Below, piece by piece: positions 34,930 to 43,469 of a stretch of DNA of 54,704 bases. The DNA is taken from contig NZ_MORL01000032.1 of the NCBI RefSeq assembly GCF_001870735.1, positions 1 through 54,704 on the forward strand. Direction: 5' to 3'. The DNA is from Arsenicibacter rosenii (GTDB taxonomy: Bacteria > Bacteroidota > Bacteroidia > Cytophagales > Spirosomataceae). The notes below the pieces were generated by a model, which saw only the letters and a program-made list of their open reading frames with translations, had not been told where the DNA came from and searched no databases. The position numbers and the translations under genes were made by a program. The first letter of the stretch is position 1; each line of letters starts with the position of its first letter.

Positions 34930-35261
34930 TTGTGTGTCTGCTAATTTCATTGGTAGTAAAACTAGACAAAAAACTTCATACTGAATAAAACTTTTCCGTT
35001 GACCGTAATGAAAACTACGCTCAATGAAGTCAGAGAAACATCCACCTCCTGACACCTGACCAACTTCCACACTTTATACCGCAAAACCGTCGATTTGTAC
35101 TGCCATCCGGCAGTCAATCACGCGTAAGTTTGTCCCGTTAAGCAGCGTCAGGTACTCCCGGAGCAGCCTCATCCGGAGGAGACCGGCCCGCCTGCCCAAA
35201 GCCGGTCATCTGCGGGTATCTGTACCCGCTTTTGTGCCGGACAAAACCCGATACCGACACT
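34930..35261. other. Boundary region between AT-rich island and GC-rich chromosome
   Basis: No gene is supported. Composition changes from AT-rich to GC-rich near 35080, marking the right edge of the accessory region. Minus-strand TAGTTTTA a short way upstream of the lipoprotein start resembles a -7 element with one mismatch. The GC-rich half carries a terminator-like hairpin at 35212-35233. Confidence 0.4.
35212..35233 (+). terminator. Hairpin with T-run in front of dioxygenase gene
   Basis: GCGGGTA (35212-35218) pairs perfectly with TACCCGC (35223-35229) around TCTG, followed by TTTT. It ends 28 bases before the ATG at 35262. It may be a leftover terminator of a lost upstream gene, or an attenuator in the leader of the dioxygenase gene. 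Confidence 0.5.
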
Positions 35262-36203
35262 ATGAGCAACGTGATTTCAGGCCTTCACCATATTACGGCC
35301 ATTGCCAATAATGCGCAGCGCAACTACGATTTTTATACGCAGACGCTCGGCCTGCGGCTGGTCAAAAAAACCGTCAATTTCGACGATCCCAGCACGTATC
35401 ATTTCTACTACGGCGACGGGCAGGGCACACCCGGCACCATCCTGACGTTTTTCCCGTGGGAAGGCATTGGTCAGGGGCGTAACGGTGTCGGTATGGCCAC
35501 CGAAATCGGCTATGCGGTACCCGACAGCAGCCTTGCGTTCTGGCAGGCCCGGTTCCGCGAACTGGGTGTACCAACCGGCGAAGCCGGTGAACGCTTCGGA
35601 GAAACATACCTGCCCTTTACCGACCCCGACGGCCTCCATATAACCCTTATCGTACCTGGCCTGGCCGATCAGCGGCCAGGCTGGACCACCGGCGCCATTG
35701 ACCGGGAATCGGCGCTCCGTGGCTTCCACAGTGTTACGCTGACGCTTCGGGAGATTGACCCGACGGCCCGCGTACTGACCGACATTTTCGGCTACCGGCT
35801 AATCGGGCAGGAAGGCAACCGCTATCGTTTTCAAACTGATACAGTATCCACGGCCTCGATTGTGGACCTGCTCGAAGAACCGGGCGGTTCGGCAGGGCGT
35901 AACGCGGCCGGGACCAACCACCACGTAGCGTTCCGGGTAGCCAATGAAGAGGTACAGATGGCATTCCGCGAAAAAATCATGAGCAGCGGTCTCCAGATTA
36001 CCCCGAAAATTAACCGCGACTACTTTTTCTCGCTCTACTTCCGTGAACCGGGCGGCGTGCTGTTTGAGATTGCCACCGATAATCCGGGCTTTACCGTCGA
36101 CGAGCCGCTGGAACAACTGGGTACTGCCCTGAAACTACCGGAGCAGTATGCCGGTGCCCGTGCGCGGATCGAGAAAGCACTTCCGGTGCTCAAAAGCCGG
36201 TAA
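35262..36203 (+). CDS. Glyoxalase-fold ring-cleaving dioxygenase (MhqA/MhqO-like)
   Basis: It has 313 residues from the ATG at 35262, and two vicinal-oxygen-chelate halves are visible. The first starts SGLHHITAIANNAQRNYDFY with the metal His in LHHIT and ends with the DPDGLHITLIV block. The second starts LRGFHSVTLTLREID, with NHHVAFRVANEEVQ and PGGVLFEIATDNPGF supplying further metal ligands. Such proteins are iron-dependent hydroquinone or aromatic ring dioxygenases, or detoxify quinones. The next gene encodes Dps, which fits an oxidative-stress theme. Confidence 0.9.
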   Translation: MSNVISGLHHITAIANNAQRNYDFYTQTLGLRLVKKTVNFDDPSTYHFYYGDGQGTPGTILTFFPWEGIGQGRNGVGMATEIGYAVPDSSLAFWQARFRELGVPTGEAGERFGETYLPFTDPDGLHITLIVPGLADQRPGWTTGAIDRESALRGFHSVTLTLREIDPTARVLTDIFGYRLIGQEGNRYRFQTDTVSTASIVDLLEEPGGSAGRNAAGTNHHVAFRVANEEVQMAFREKIMSSGLQITPKINRDYFFSLYFREPGGVLFEIATDNPGFTVDEPLEQLGTALKLPEQYAGARARIEKALPVLKSR

Positions 36204-36282
36204 GTCATTTAACGCCCTCTGCCAGTCCCTTATGCATCTTAACCTCCTTGATCAGTAAAGCAACCCTATTTTTCCCTCTCCC

Positions 36283-36753
36283 ATGCAGACAATCGGAATT
36301 TCTGACCAGAACCGCGAAGTAGTCGCCCATCAGCTGAGCCAACTGCTGGCCGATGAATTCGTGTTGTATACCAAAACCCTCAACGCGCACTGGAATCTGG
36401 AAGGCCCTGATTTCCACGCCATGCATCTGTATCTGGAAACGCTGTATACCGAAGCAGCGGAGATCGTCGATTCGGTAGCCGAACGCATCCGGCAGCTTGA
36501 TCATTATGCGCCGGGTACGCTGAAGCAGTTCCTTCAGCTTACGCACCTCAGCGAACAGACTGAAGGCGGTAATGACAGCCGCAGCCTGCTGAAACAGCTG
36601 CTAAGCGATCACGAAAGCATTATCACCTCTATCCGCGGGTCAATCAACGCGTTTCAGGATGCCCACAAGGACGCCGGTACGGGTGATTTTATTACCGGTC
36701 TGCTGGGTACTCACGAAAAAACAGCCTGGATGCTGCGCGCCCATCTCAAATAA
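36283..36753 (+). CDS. dps: Dps-family DNA-binding ferritin-like protein
   Basis: It has 156 residues, the normal size for Dps. The inter-subunit ferroxidase ligands are present at the expected spacing: His36 (NAHWNLEGPDFH), His48, Asp63 and Glu67 (IVDSVAERI). Dps dodecamers oxidise and store iron and protect DNA in starvation or peroxide stress. The N-terminal tail is short and not lysine-rich, so direct DNA binding may be weak. A terminator hairpin follows at 36796. Confidence 0.95.
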   Translation: MQTIGISDQNREVVAHQLSQLLADEFVLYTKTLNAHWNLEGPDFHAMHLYLETLYTEAAEIVDSVAERIRQLDHYAPGTLKQFLQLTHLSEQTEGGNDSRSLLKQLLSDHESIITSIRGSINAFQDAHKDAGTGDFITGLLGTHEKTAWMLRAHLK

Positions 36754-36795
36754 CCTACTTACTCTTTTTTACCTGAACGTACTCTGTTTCAGGCC

Positions 36796-36828
36796 CAGCC
36801 ACAGATCCGGTAACGGTATCTGTGGCTG
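36796..36828 (+). terminator. Terminator after dps
   Basis: CAGCCACAGAT (36796-36806) pairs with ATCTGTGGCTG (36818-36828). The inner bases add CCG/CGG around GTAA with one bulge, and a GTTTT follows. It lies 42 bases after the dps stop. Confidence 0.75.
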
Positions 36829-36915
36829 CTGTTTTCTGCACGTTCGTACCGGATTCCGGGCCAGCTGTTTTATTTTTGTTTTTCTGCCTGACATTCCGGT
36901 TTTCCGGCCACGCTT

Positions 36916-39174
36916 ATGATCCGCTTCTGTTTTCTCATCACCGGTTTGCTCTGTACGGTTTCCCTGGCAATGTCGGAGCCGCTGGTGCCCTTGCTACGGC
37001 CACATACCCTTGACAGCCTGAAGCACACGTTACAATCAAAGCGGGAGACAAGAAGCCGCGTGGATGCCCTGCTGCTGCTGAGCAACGATCAGATTACCCG
37101 GTACGAAGAACTTGAAATTGATCCGGTTGATGCAGAGCAGTATATCCGGCAGGCAACCCGGCTAAGTGAAGCACTCGGGTATACCGACGGCCGGATTCGG
37201 AGCCTGTGTGCCCGGGGGCGGCTGGCCGGCATTCGCGGCGACCGGAAAACCGCCGAAACCCTGCTCCGGCAGGTACTGGCTCAGTACGTCCGACAAGGTA
37301 TGCTGAGCAGGCAGGCAGCGACCTGGTATTATCTGGGTCAGCTCTATGGCCGTAACGCGGAGGAGCTCCCTGAAAAAATAAGCTGCTACGAGCAGGCCAT
37401 GACCTTGTTCCGGCAGGCGGGGCAGGTGGCTGATCAGGCCTATATGCTCAAAAATATTGCGGATATGCACCTCTTGCAGGGGCATCCGGCACAGGCCGAA
37501 CAGGAATTAAGGCAGGTACTGGCCATGTACCGCTCCATTCATTACCCGAACCTGCATTACACCTACGATCTGCTTGGCTCCATTTACCATAATAATCTGA
37601 ACAATTACGATCAGGCGCTGAAGTACATGCTGCTTACCCTGGAAAGTGCCACTGCCAGCAAAGACAGTATGTATCTCAGCAGTTTCCACCTAAGTTTAGG
37701 CGTTTTATACGACGAATTAAAACAATGGCAGACCGCCCTTACGCACTACCACAAAGCCCTTGACCTGTTTGCCCGGGATAACAGTGCGATGATGGTGCAC
37801 AACATTGCCCACAGCATAACCAGTGTGCTGATTGCGCATGACAGTCCGCAGGCCGCGCTGACGTTTTATCAACGGATTCTGCGGCAATATCCCCTGCCGC
37901 CCGCCTCGAACGAATGGTCGCAGGTGTACATGACATTGGCAGACTGTTATTCGGCCCTGAAGCAATACCGGCTGGCGGAGCACTATTACCTGAAAATGCT
38001 GGCAACCCGCTCCAAAAAAGCCCCGCTGGATAATGCTGCCATTGCTGCCCACATCAAGACCGGTACGTTTTTCGTCAAGGTACAGAAGTACGATCAGGCA
38101 CGCTACTACCTGGGGCGGGCAATGGATATGCTGAAAGAAGCGGGTTATGTGCGGGGAACGCCCAGCGTGCACCTGCAGCTGTTTAAGGTAGACTCGGCAC
38201 AACAGAATTACCCTGCCGCCATTGCCCACTACCAGAAATACAAAGCCCTCAGCGACTCTATCTTTAACGAGCGGAAAAGCCAGCAAATCGCCAATCTGGA
38301 AATCAGCTACAACACCCGCAAAAAAGAACAGGATATTGCGCTGCTGACCCGGCAAAACCAGCTCCAGCAGGCGCGCATCCGTGCGAAGGACCTGCAACGC
38401 AACAGCATCATTGCCGGTTCGGCCTTGCTGATTCTGCTGTCGGCGCTGCTCTATAACCGCTACCGGCTCAAACAACGCAGCAACCGGCTGCTCGAAGCCA
38501 AGCAGATTGAAATTAACCTCAAAAACAGCTCGCTGGAGCAGATTTTACAGGAAAAAGAACACCTGCTGGCGGAGAAGGAATGGATGCTGAAAGAAATTCA
38601 CCACCGCGTAAAAAACAACATGCAGATCATCATCAGCATGCTGAATGCGCAGGCCGACTTTCTGGAAGACCCGCAGGCGCTGACCGCCATCCTGGACAGC
38701 CGGAACCGGGTGAATGCCATGGCGTTGATTCACCAGAAACTATACCAGACCGACAGCCTGTCGCTGGTAAGCATGCCGGAATTTGTCCGCGAACTGACCG
38801 ACCATCTCCTGAGCTCATACAGCCTCCGGATACCCGTTCAGACCAACCTGGATATCGATGATGTCAGTCTGGACGTAACCAGAGCCATACCCATCGGCCT
38901 GATTATCAACGAGGCCGTAACCAATTCGCTTAAATACGCCTTCCCCGTCCAGGCATCCGGCAGCCTTCATATCACCCTGAGCGCCCCCGGACCGGCCATC
39001 TGCCGGCTAATTATCTGCGACAACGGTGTTGGCTTCCCCAACAGCCTCGACACGGCACGCAGCAACACCCTCGGCCTGCTGATGATCCGCGGGCTGAGCC
39101 AGCAGCTCGGCGGGCAGCTCTCTATTCAGAACGACGGTGGCGTCCGGATTCAGCTGACGTTTAACGCAGCCTGA
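36916..39174 (+). CDS. TPR-containing HisKA_2 sensor histidine kinase
   Basis: It has 752 residues. After a signal-like N-terminus, about seven TPR units span residues 90-440 (for example YMLKNIADMHLLQGHPAQAE, YYHKALDLFARDN-like units). A coiled region and one membrane helix (about 497-513, SIIAGSALLILLSALLY) follow, then a second coil and the kinase domain. EIHHRVKNNMQIIISMLNAQ, with the phosphoacceptor His562/563, is the HisKA_2 signature, and GLIINEAVTNSLKYAF is the ATP-binding N-box. The TPR part is probably periplasmic. Its 3' end is 12 bases from the convergent sigma-54 regulator gene, the obvious candidate partner. Confidence 0.93.
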   Translation: MIRFCFLITGLLCTVSLAMSEPLVPLLRPHTLDSLKHTLQSKRETRSRVDALLLLSNDQITRYEELEIDPVDAEQYIRQATRLSEALGYTDGRIRSLCARGRLAGIRGDRKTAETLLRQVLAQYVRQGMLSRQAATWYYLGQLYGRNAEELPEKISCYEQAMTLFRQAGQVADQAYMLKNIADMHLLQGHPAQAEQELRQVLAMYRSIHYPNLHYTYDLLGSIYHNNLNNYDQALKYMLLTLESATASKDSMYLSSFHLSLGVLYDELKQWQTALTHYHKALDLFARDNSAMMVHNIAHSITSVLIAHDSPQAALTFYQRILRQYPLPPASNEWSQVYMTLADCYSALKQYRLAEHYYLKMLATRSKKAPLDNAAIAAHIKTGTFFVKVQKYDQARYYLGRAMDMLKEAGYVRGTPSVHLQLFKVDSAQQNYPAAIAHYQKYKALSDSIFNERKSQQIANLEISYNTRKKEQDIALLTRQNQLQQARIRAKDLQRNSIIAGSALLILLSALLYNRYRLKQRSNRLLEAKQIEINLKNSSLEQILQEKEHLLAEKEWMLKEIHHRVKNNMQIIISMLNAQADFLEDPQALTAILDSRNRVNAMALIHQKLYQTDSLSLVSMPEFVRELTDHLLSSYSLRIPVQTNLDIDDVSLDVTRAIPIGLIINEAVTNSLKYAFPVQASGSLHITLSAPGPAICRLIICDNGVGFPNSLDTARSNTLGLLMIRGLSQQLGGQLSIQNDGGVRIQLTFNAA

Positions 39175-39186
39175 TACCGCCTGTTC

Positions 39187-41685
39187 TTACCGGCGCGGCA
39201 TGTGGATATGCAGTTTTTTCATCCGCGCTTCCAGCGTTGTCGGTTTCAGATTCAGCAGCTCGGCCGCCCCGCCATGCCCCCGTATGCGGTTGCCCGATTT
39301 TTTCAGGGCAGCCAGGATGGCCGCCCGCATGGTTTCTTCAATGGGCTGTATGTCGCCCGAAACCGGCGGCCCGCCATAAACGGGTGCCGACAGACCGGCC
39401 GGCGATAACGGTTCGGCCAGCCGGAGTGTCGGGGGTTGTGACAGAATAGCCGCCCGTTCCAGCACATGCTCAAGTTCGCGGATGTTGCCCGGCCACGAAT
39501 AGGCCAGCAGTTGAAGCAGCGAATCGCCCGCAATACCCGTCAGCGGCTTGCCCAGCTTTTTGCTGATCCGGCGCAGAAAATACACCGCCAGCGGGCGTAT
39601 GTCTTCCGGACGTTCGCGCAGGGCGGGTACCCGGATCGGGAATACATTGAGCCGGTAGTACAGGTCTGACCGGAAACGCCCTTCGGCCACCTCCTGCTGC
39701 AGATTCCGGTTTGTGGCGGCAATGATGCGGGTATCAATCCGGATGGGTCCTTTTCCGCCGATCCGTTCAATTTCCTTTTCCTGAATTGCCCGCAATAATT
39801 TGGCCTGTAGTTCGAGCGGCAACTCACCGATCTCGTCGAGGAATAAAGTGCCGCCATTAGCCAGTTCAAACTTGCCGATCCGCTTTTCGGTTGCTCCGGT
39901 AAAACTGCCTTTTTCATGCCCGAACAACTCCGATTCAATCAGCTGAGCAGGCAGGGCCGCACAGTTGATTTTCACCACAGCCCGCTCTTTCCGCGCCGAG
40001 AGGGTATGAATGGCTCTGGCAACCAGTTCTTTTCCGGTTCCGGTCTCCCCCATGATCAGCACCGTTGCCTCCGTCGGCGCCACCTGGCTTACGTTGGTAA
40101 AAACAGCCTGAATAGCAGGGCTGCTCCCGATGATTTCCCCGAAATTATGGTTTGTTTTGAGTTCCTCGGTCAGGTATATTTTTTCGAGTTCCAGCTGTTC
40201 GCTGAGGGTTTTAATCCGCTCGAAGGCCAATAGATTTTCCAGGGCCAGCCCCATCTGCACACTGAGGTCCTGCATTGTACGCAGGTCTTTATAGGTAAAG
40301 GCAAACGGTGCCTTACTGGCCAGCACCAGTGACGCCATCAGCTGGTCTTTGATAAAAACAGGCACATACATGGAAGATTGCAGGTCGCTGTTTTTGCGGT
40401 AAAACTCATTCGGAAGTGCGCCGGAAAACGGAATCCCAACGTGTAGGGCCGGTTTCAGCAGCAGTACCCGCAGATCGGCCTGTGCGGTGTCATCACCGGC
40501 AAACAGCGACGGCAGGCCCTGACCGGCAACAGGCACAAAATGGCCGTTTTCTTTCTGTACCGTGCTGCCGGTCTGCGCAGTACCATCCAGCTGATACATT
40601 CCTGCCAGATCAACCGGTATGAGTCCATTGATAGCCTGCGCCACTTCTGCCAGGATCGCCTCCCGGTTAATGCCGTTCCGGAACGCATGCACAATGGCGA
40701 GTTCAATAGCCTTAATCTGTCGGCGGGCTTCGAGTTCTTCGTAGGCGAGCAGATTTTCCAGCGCCAGGGCAATTTGTGGGATGACCAGGTTAACGGCCTG
40801 ATAATCGCTTTCCGTAAAGCCATCGGCATCTGTCTTCGATAAAATAATTGTCGTCAAGGAATTACGCTTCAGCTGCACGGGAAAAAGTGCCAGCGACCGG
40901 ACACCGAAATTATCCCGGCACGACCGGGCGGTAATGTAGGTTTCGCAGAGCAGATCAAATGCTTCGCCGGTAAAAACGCCCTTTACCTCGCCAAGCCGGT
41001 CGGGGGCTTCGCGGTCCAGTTTTTCAAACAACAGTTCATCGGGTTCGTTCCGCAGCAACGCCGCCAGGTTTACCCGTCCGAAGGTATCGTCGGCGTATTT
41101 TTCCAGCATCAGCCAATAAAACGACGATTCATCCGGTAAACCAATCCGCAGATTCAGGTACCCGAACGGCACCAGCTGATTAAGTTGCCGAGCAATGGCC
41201 AGACACAACGCTTCACGGTCCTGAATGGTAACAATGGCGTTGTTCACCGCAATCTGTATGGTCTGCTGCTGCCGGAGTTTTGCCTCCTCCGAATGGGCGT
41301 GCCGATAGCGTGCAATGTCGAGTGTTGTCAGCACATCTTTTTCCCGGAATGGTTTGGTCAGAAAGCCAAACGGCTGGGTTACCCGGGCCGCTTCCAGAAT
41401 GCCGTCGGTCAGGTTGGCAGAAAGGTACACAAACGGAATAGCGAACCGGTTGAGCCAGTGGGCCAGGTCGATCCCGGTCCGGGCGCCGGAGAGGAAAATA
41501 TCCAGCAATACAATATCGGGCCGCTGTTCGTCAATACTGGCTTTTGCTTCCTCGACCGAACAAGCCAGACCCACGACCTGATAACCGGCTTTTGTCAGCA
41601 TACGCCGGAGATCATGGGCAATAAGAAACTCATCCTCAACGATTAAGAGCGAAGGGAGTGCCGCCGGTTCAGTAAGAAAGCTCAT
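39187..41685 (-). CDS. REC-GAF-GAF-sigma54 AAA+-Fis response regulator
   Basis: It has 832 residues. The receiver domain (about 11-125) has phosphoacceptor Asp62 ([11 protein letters not shown]). Two GAF-like sensor regions (about 150-320 and 330-490) come next. The sigma-54 activator AAA+ domain has Walker [16 protein letters not shown], the GAFTGA loop as GSFTGA ([14 protein letters not shown]), and [21 protein letters not shown] Fis-type helix-turn-helix ends the protein ([20 protein letters not shown]). This is an FhlA-like layout with an added receiver. It activates sigma-54 promoters in response to phosphorylation and possibly a GAF ligand. The convergent TPR kinase is the likely partner. 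Confidence 0.94.
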   Translation of the reverse strand: MSFLTEPAALPSLLIVEDEFLIAHDLRRMLTKAGYQVVGLACSVEEAKASIDEQRPDIVLLDIFLSGARTGIDLAHWLNRFAIPFVYLSANLTDGILEAARVTQPFGFLTKPFREKDVLTTLDIARYRHAHSEEAKLRQQQTIQIAVNNAIVTIQDREALCLAIARQLNQLVPFGYLNLRIGLPDESSFYWLMLEKYADDTFGRVNLAALLRNEPDELLFEKLDREAPDRLGEVKGVFTGEAFDLLCETYITARSCRDNFGVRSLALFPVQLKRNSLTTIILSKTDADGFTESDYQAVNLVIPQIALALENLLAYEELEARRQIKAIELAIVHAFRNGINREAILAEVAQAINGLIPVDLAGMYQLDGTAQTGSTVQKENGHFVPVAGQGLPSLFAGDDTAQADLRVLLLKPALHVGIPFSGALPNEFYRKNSDLQSSMYVPVFIKDQLMASLVLASKAPFAFTYKDLRTMQDLSVQMGLALENLLAFERIKTLSEQLELEKIYLTEELKTNHNFGEIIGSSPAIQAVFTNVSQVAPTEATVLIMGETGTGKELVARAIHTLSARKERAVVKINCAALPAQLIESELFGHEKGSFTGATEKRIGKFELANGGTLFLDEIGELPLELQAKLLRAIQEKEIERIGGKGPIRIDTRIIAATNRNLQQEVAEGRFRSDLYYRLNVFPIRVPALRERPEDIRPLAVYFLRRISKKLGKPLTGIAGDSLLQLLAYSWPGNIRELEHVLERAAILSQPPTLRLAEPLSPAGLSAPVYGGPPVSGDIQPIEETMRAAILAALKKSGNRIRGHGGAAELLNLKPTTLEARMKKLHIHMPRR

Positions 41686-41709
41686 GTGGGCTGTATCTGG
41701 TTGCTACTG

Positions 41710-41777
41710 TAAAGATACAACCGTCCGCCAACTCCATTATCAATCTCCAATATATTGGAGCTTCTATTATTTTGGAG
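41710..41777. promoter_or_regulatory. Nested palindrome near a possible promoter of the sigma-54 regulator
   Basis: CTCCAATATATTGGAG (41745-41760) is a perfect 16-base palindrome. Outer half-sites CTCCA (41732-41736) and TGGAG (41773-41777) repeat its ends. On the minus strand TATCTTTA (41717-41710) is a near -7 element for the regulator gene at 41685. The arrangement looks like an operator for a dimeric or tetrameric protein. Confidence 0.5.
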
Positions 41778-41917
41778 GAAGCCCCCGGCTCCTACCTCCC
41801 ACATAAACACTTATCCATCAGCAACTTAACACAAATACACATGATTACCTACAGGTTGGCACTGTAATCGTACAGACAGGTGTATTGGCCTGCTTCATGT
41901 TAACAAATCATGTGATT

Positions 41918-42757
41918 ATGTCTTACTCAACCCTGCATGAACCACTCGTTATCCGGCAACAGGAGCTATCGTCCGGCACCAGTCAGCGGCATATGCCACA
42001 TCATTACGAATTACTGATTGTCAGATCGGGCACAGGAAACCAGCTCATTAACGATTCCCGGCTACCCTATCAGGCGGGAGATGTCATTCTGATTTTTCCG
42101 GAAGATATACATTGTCTGGAAGTGCAGCAGCATACGCAATGGCAACGCATAGCCTTTACGCCGGTGTATCTGGCCGACCTGATGACCACGAGCGGGCAGC
42201 AGTGGACCAGTCTCGGTGCGCGGCCATCAGCCCAACCTGTCCGGTTCGCGGCCAATCCGGCTGGTCAACGCCACATTGCGGCCCTGACCGATATTTTATT
42301 CGCGGAGGTCCAGCCGACAAACGACCGGCTGGTCAATCCCGTTGTAAATCTGCTGATGACCACCGTGCTTAGTCTGACAGACCGGTTACTGGCGCAGCAA
42401 GTGGCGGTGTGTCCCCCACAGGCCTCGCCATTGCTGATCAAACGCGTAATCGGGTATGTATCGCAGCACATTACCGAACCCGATCACCTGCGCATCGAGA
42501 AAATGGCCGATGTCTTTAACTATTCGCCGGGTCATCTGGGAGCCCTCTTCAAAAAACACGCCGGCGAGTCTATCCAGCAGTACATCATCCGGCACCGGCT
42601 CCGGCTGGTCAAAACCCGTCTGACACTCAGCAGCATGACCGTGTCTCAAATCGCCGATGAGTTCGGTTTTTCGGATGTGTGTCACCTGAACAAACTCTTC
42701 AAACGGTATTACCACGACACGCCGACTAATTACCGCCGCTGTCAGATTAGCCAGTGA
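41918..42757 (+). CDS. AraC family regulator with cupin sensor domain
   Basis: It has 279 residues from the ATG at 41918; the open frame upstream to 41885 adds a hydrophobic piece that is unlikely. The N-terminal cupin-like domain (about 20-100) has HYELLIVRSGTGNQLINDSR and GDVILIFPEDIHCLE. The C-terminal AraC domain (about 180-279) has LRIEKMADVFNYSPGHLGAL and VSQIADEFGFSDVCHLNKLF. Sugar or small-molecule sensing is usual for this layout. No obvious target gene is adjacent, since its 3' neighbour is the degenerate ctlX copy. Confidence 0.9.
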   Translation: MSYSTLHEPLVIRQQELSSGTSQRHMPHHYELLIVRSGTGNQLINDSRLPYQAGDVILIFPEDIHCLEVQQHTQWQRIAFTPVYLADLMTTSGQQWTSLGARPSAQPVRFAANPAGQRHIAALTDILFAEVQPTNDRLVNPVVNLLMTTVLSLTDRLLAQQVAVCPPQASPLLIKRVIGYVSQHITEPDHLRIEKMADVFNYSPGHLGALFKKHAGESIQQYIIRHRLRLVKTRLTLSSMTVSQIADEFGFSDVCHLNKLFKRYYHDTPTNYRRCQISQ

Positions 42758-42777
42758 TGGTGCCGTTCGTTTGAAAG

Positions 42778-42808
42778 CCTTCCGGGAACAGGACTGCTTC
42801 CTGGAAGG
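42778..42808 (+). terminator. Hairpin after AraC gene
   Basis: CCTTCCGGGAA (42778-42788) pairs with TTCCTGGAAGG (42798-42808) with one G-T pair. The same kind of hairpin precedes the intact ctlX 3' end at 45691, so this one is probably part of the duplicated segment. Confidence 0.55.
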
Positions 42809-42812
42809 TAAA

Positions 42813-42985
42813 ATCAGTTCTACTTCAACGGCAAATGCACCTCACACATCATGCAGCGGGCAGAGCCACCGCCGTTGCCTTCGATCATATTGTCCGCAAA
42901 GCTTGCCATCGGCTCCGGCGTAATCTCAGTCACCCGTTTTCCCGGCGCTTCCAGCTCCTGCCTGTAGATCTGGCAGGGCCCGCAG
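42813..42985 (-). pseudogene. ctlX: Degenerate duplicate of the ctlX 3' end
   Basis: Bases 42813-42888 are identical over 76 positions to 45753-45828, the end of ctlX plus 7 bases beyond its stop. An internal segment of about 130 bases is then missing. Bases 42889 to about 42960 resemble the ctlX sequence from about 45958 onward with several differences. The deletion joint lies at a shared CAT. There is no start, and the reading does not continue, so it is a non-functional fragment. Confidence 0.85.
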
Positions 42986-43469
42986 GCGCTTTCCGCTAAA
43001 AATACCTGGTATTACCGAGCGAAAGGCCATGAAGATGACCGACATGGAAGAAGCCGGCTTTATTTCGACATACCTGACATCATTGGCCCTAACACTCATT
43101 TGTTGGTAACGAAAGAGATGGTTACGGAAAAGCGGAGCGGTCTTGTCCGGAACCGCAACCTAAGCTCGTTTTTGTTGTAGGATTCTGTTTTGTTTAACCG
43201 CCAATCTGATTTTAGCAGGAGAGATTGTTTTGTTTATCTTTACATATTAAATAATTTATATATTTACATTATTTTTGTTTGCTATTTGACTACAGACACC
43301 ATGCTAACATTAAAAAAAATGCACCGCTACACTCAGGCACCTATAGAGCACAAAGCGGATCAGATAGTAAAAGGTAACTTAACAGTCAAAGTAAGGGACA
43401 AAAGGAATATATCTGATACACTTACCTAACCATAGCAATGAGGACTTTCACCATCTATTGTTACTAAAT
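42986..43469. other. Left junction of AT-rich insertion
   Basis: No gene is firmly supported. Bases 43000-43180 hold short open fragments in two frames (for example AMKMTDMEEAGFIS, then PDIIGPNTHLLVTKEM one frame over) that look like a broken gene I cannot identify. From about 43190 the sequence becomes AT-rich. A 79-codon open frame at 43190-43429 has no recognisable features; its last part from an ATG at 43303 could encode a small peptide, with low confidence. Confidence 0.4.

Noticed and set aside
41852-41875. TTGGCACTGTAATCG upstream of the AraC gene as a sigma-54 promoter
   Set aside because: The -24 half is good but the -12 half does not fit TTGC, so I did not list it.
43190-43429. 79-codon ORF before the T9SS gene
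   Set aside because: It is in very AT-rich sequence with no ribosome-site or domain evidence, so it is described only within the junction region.
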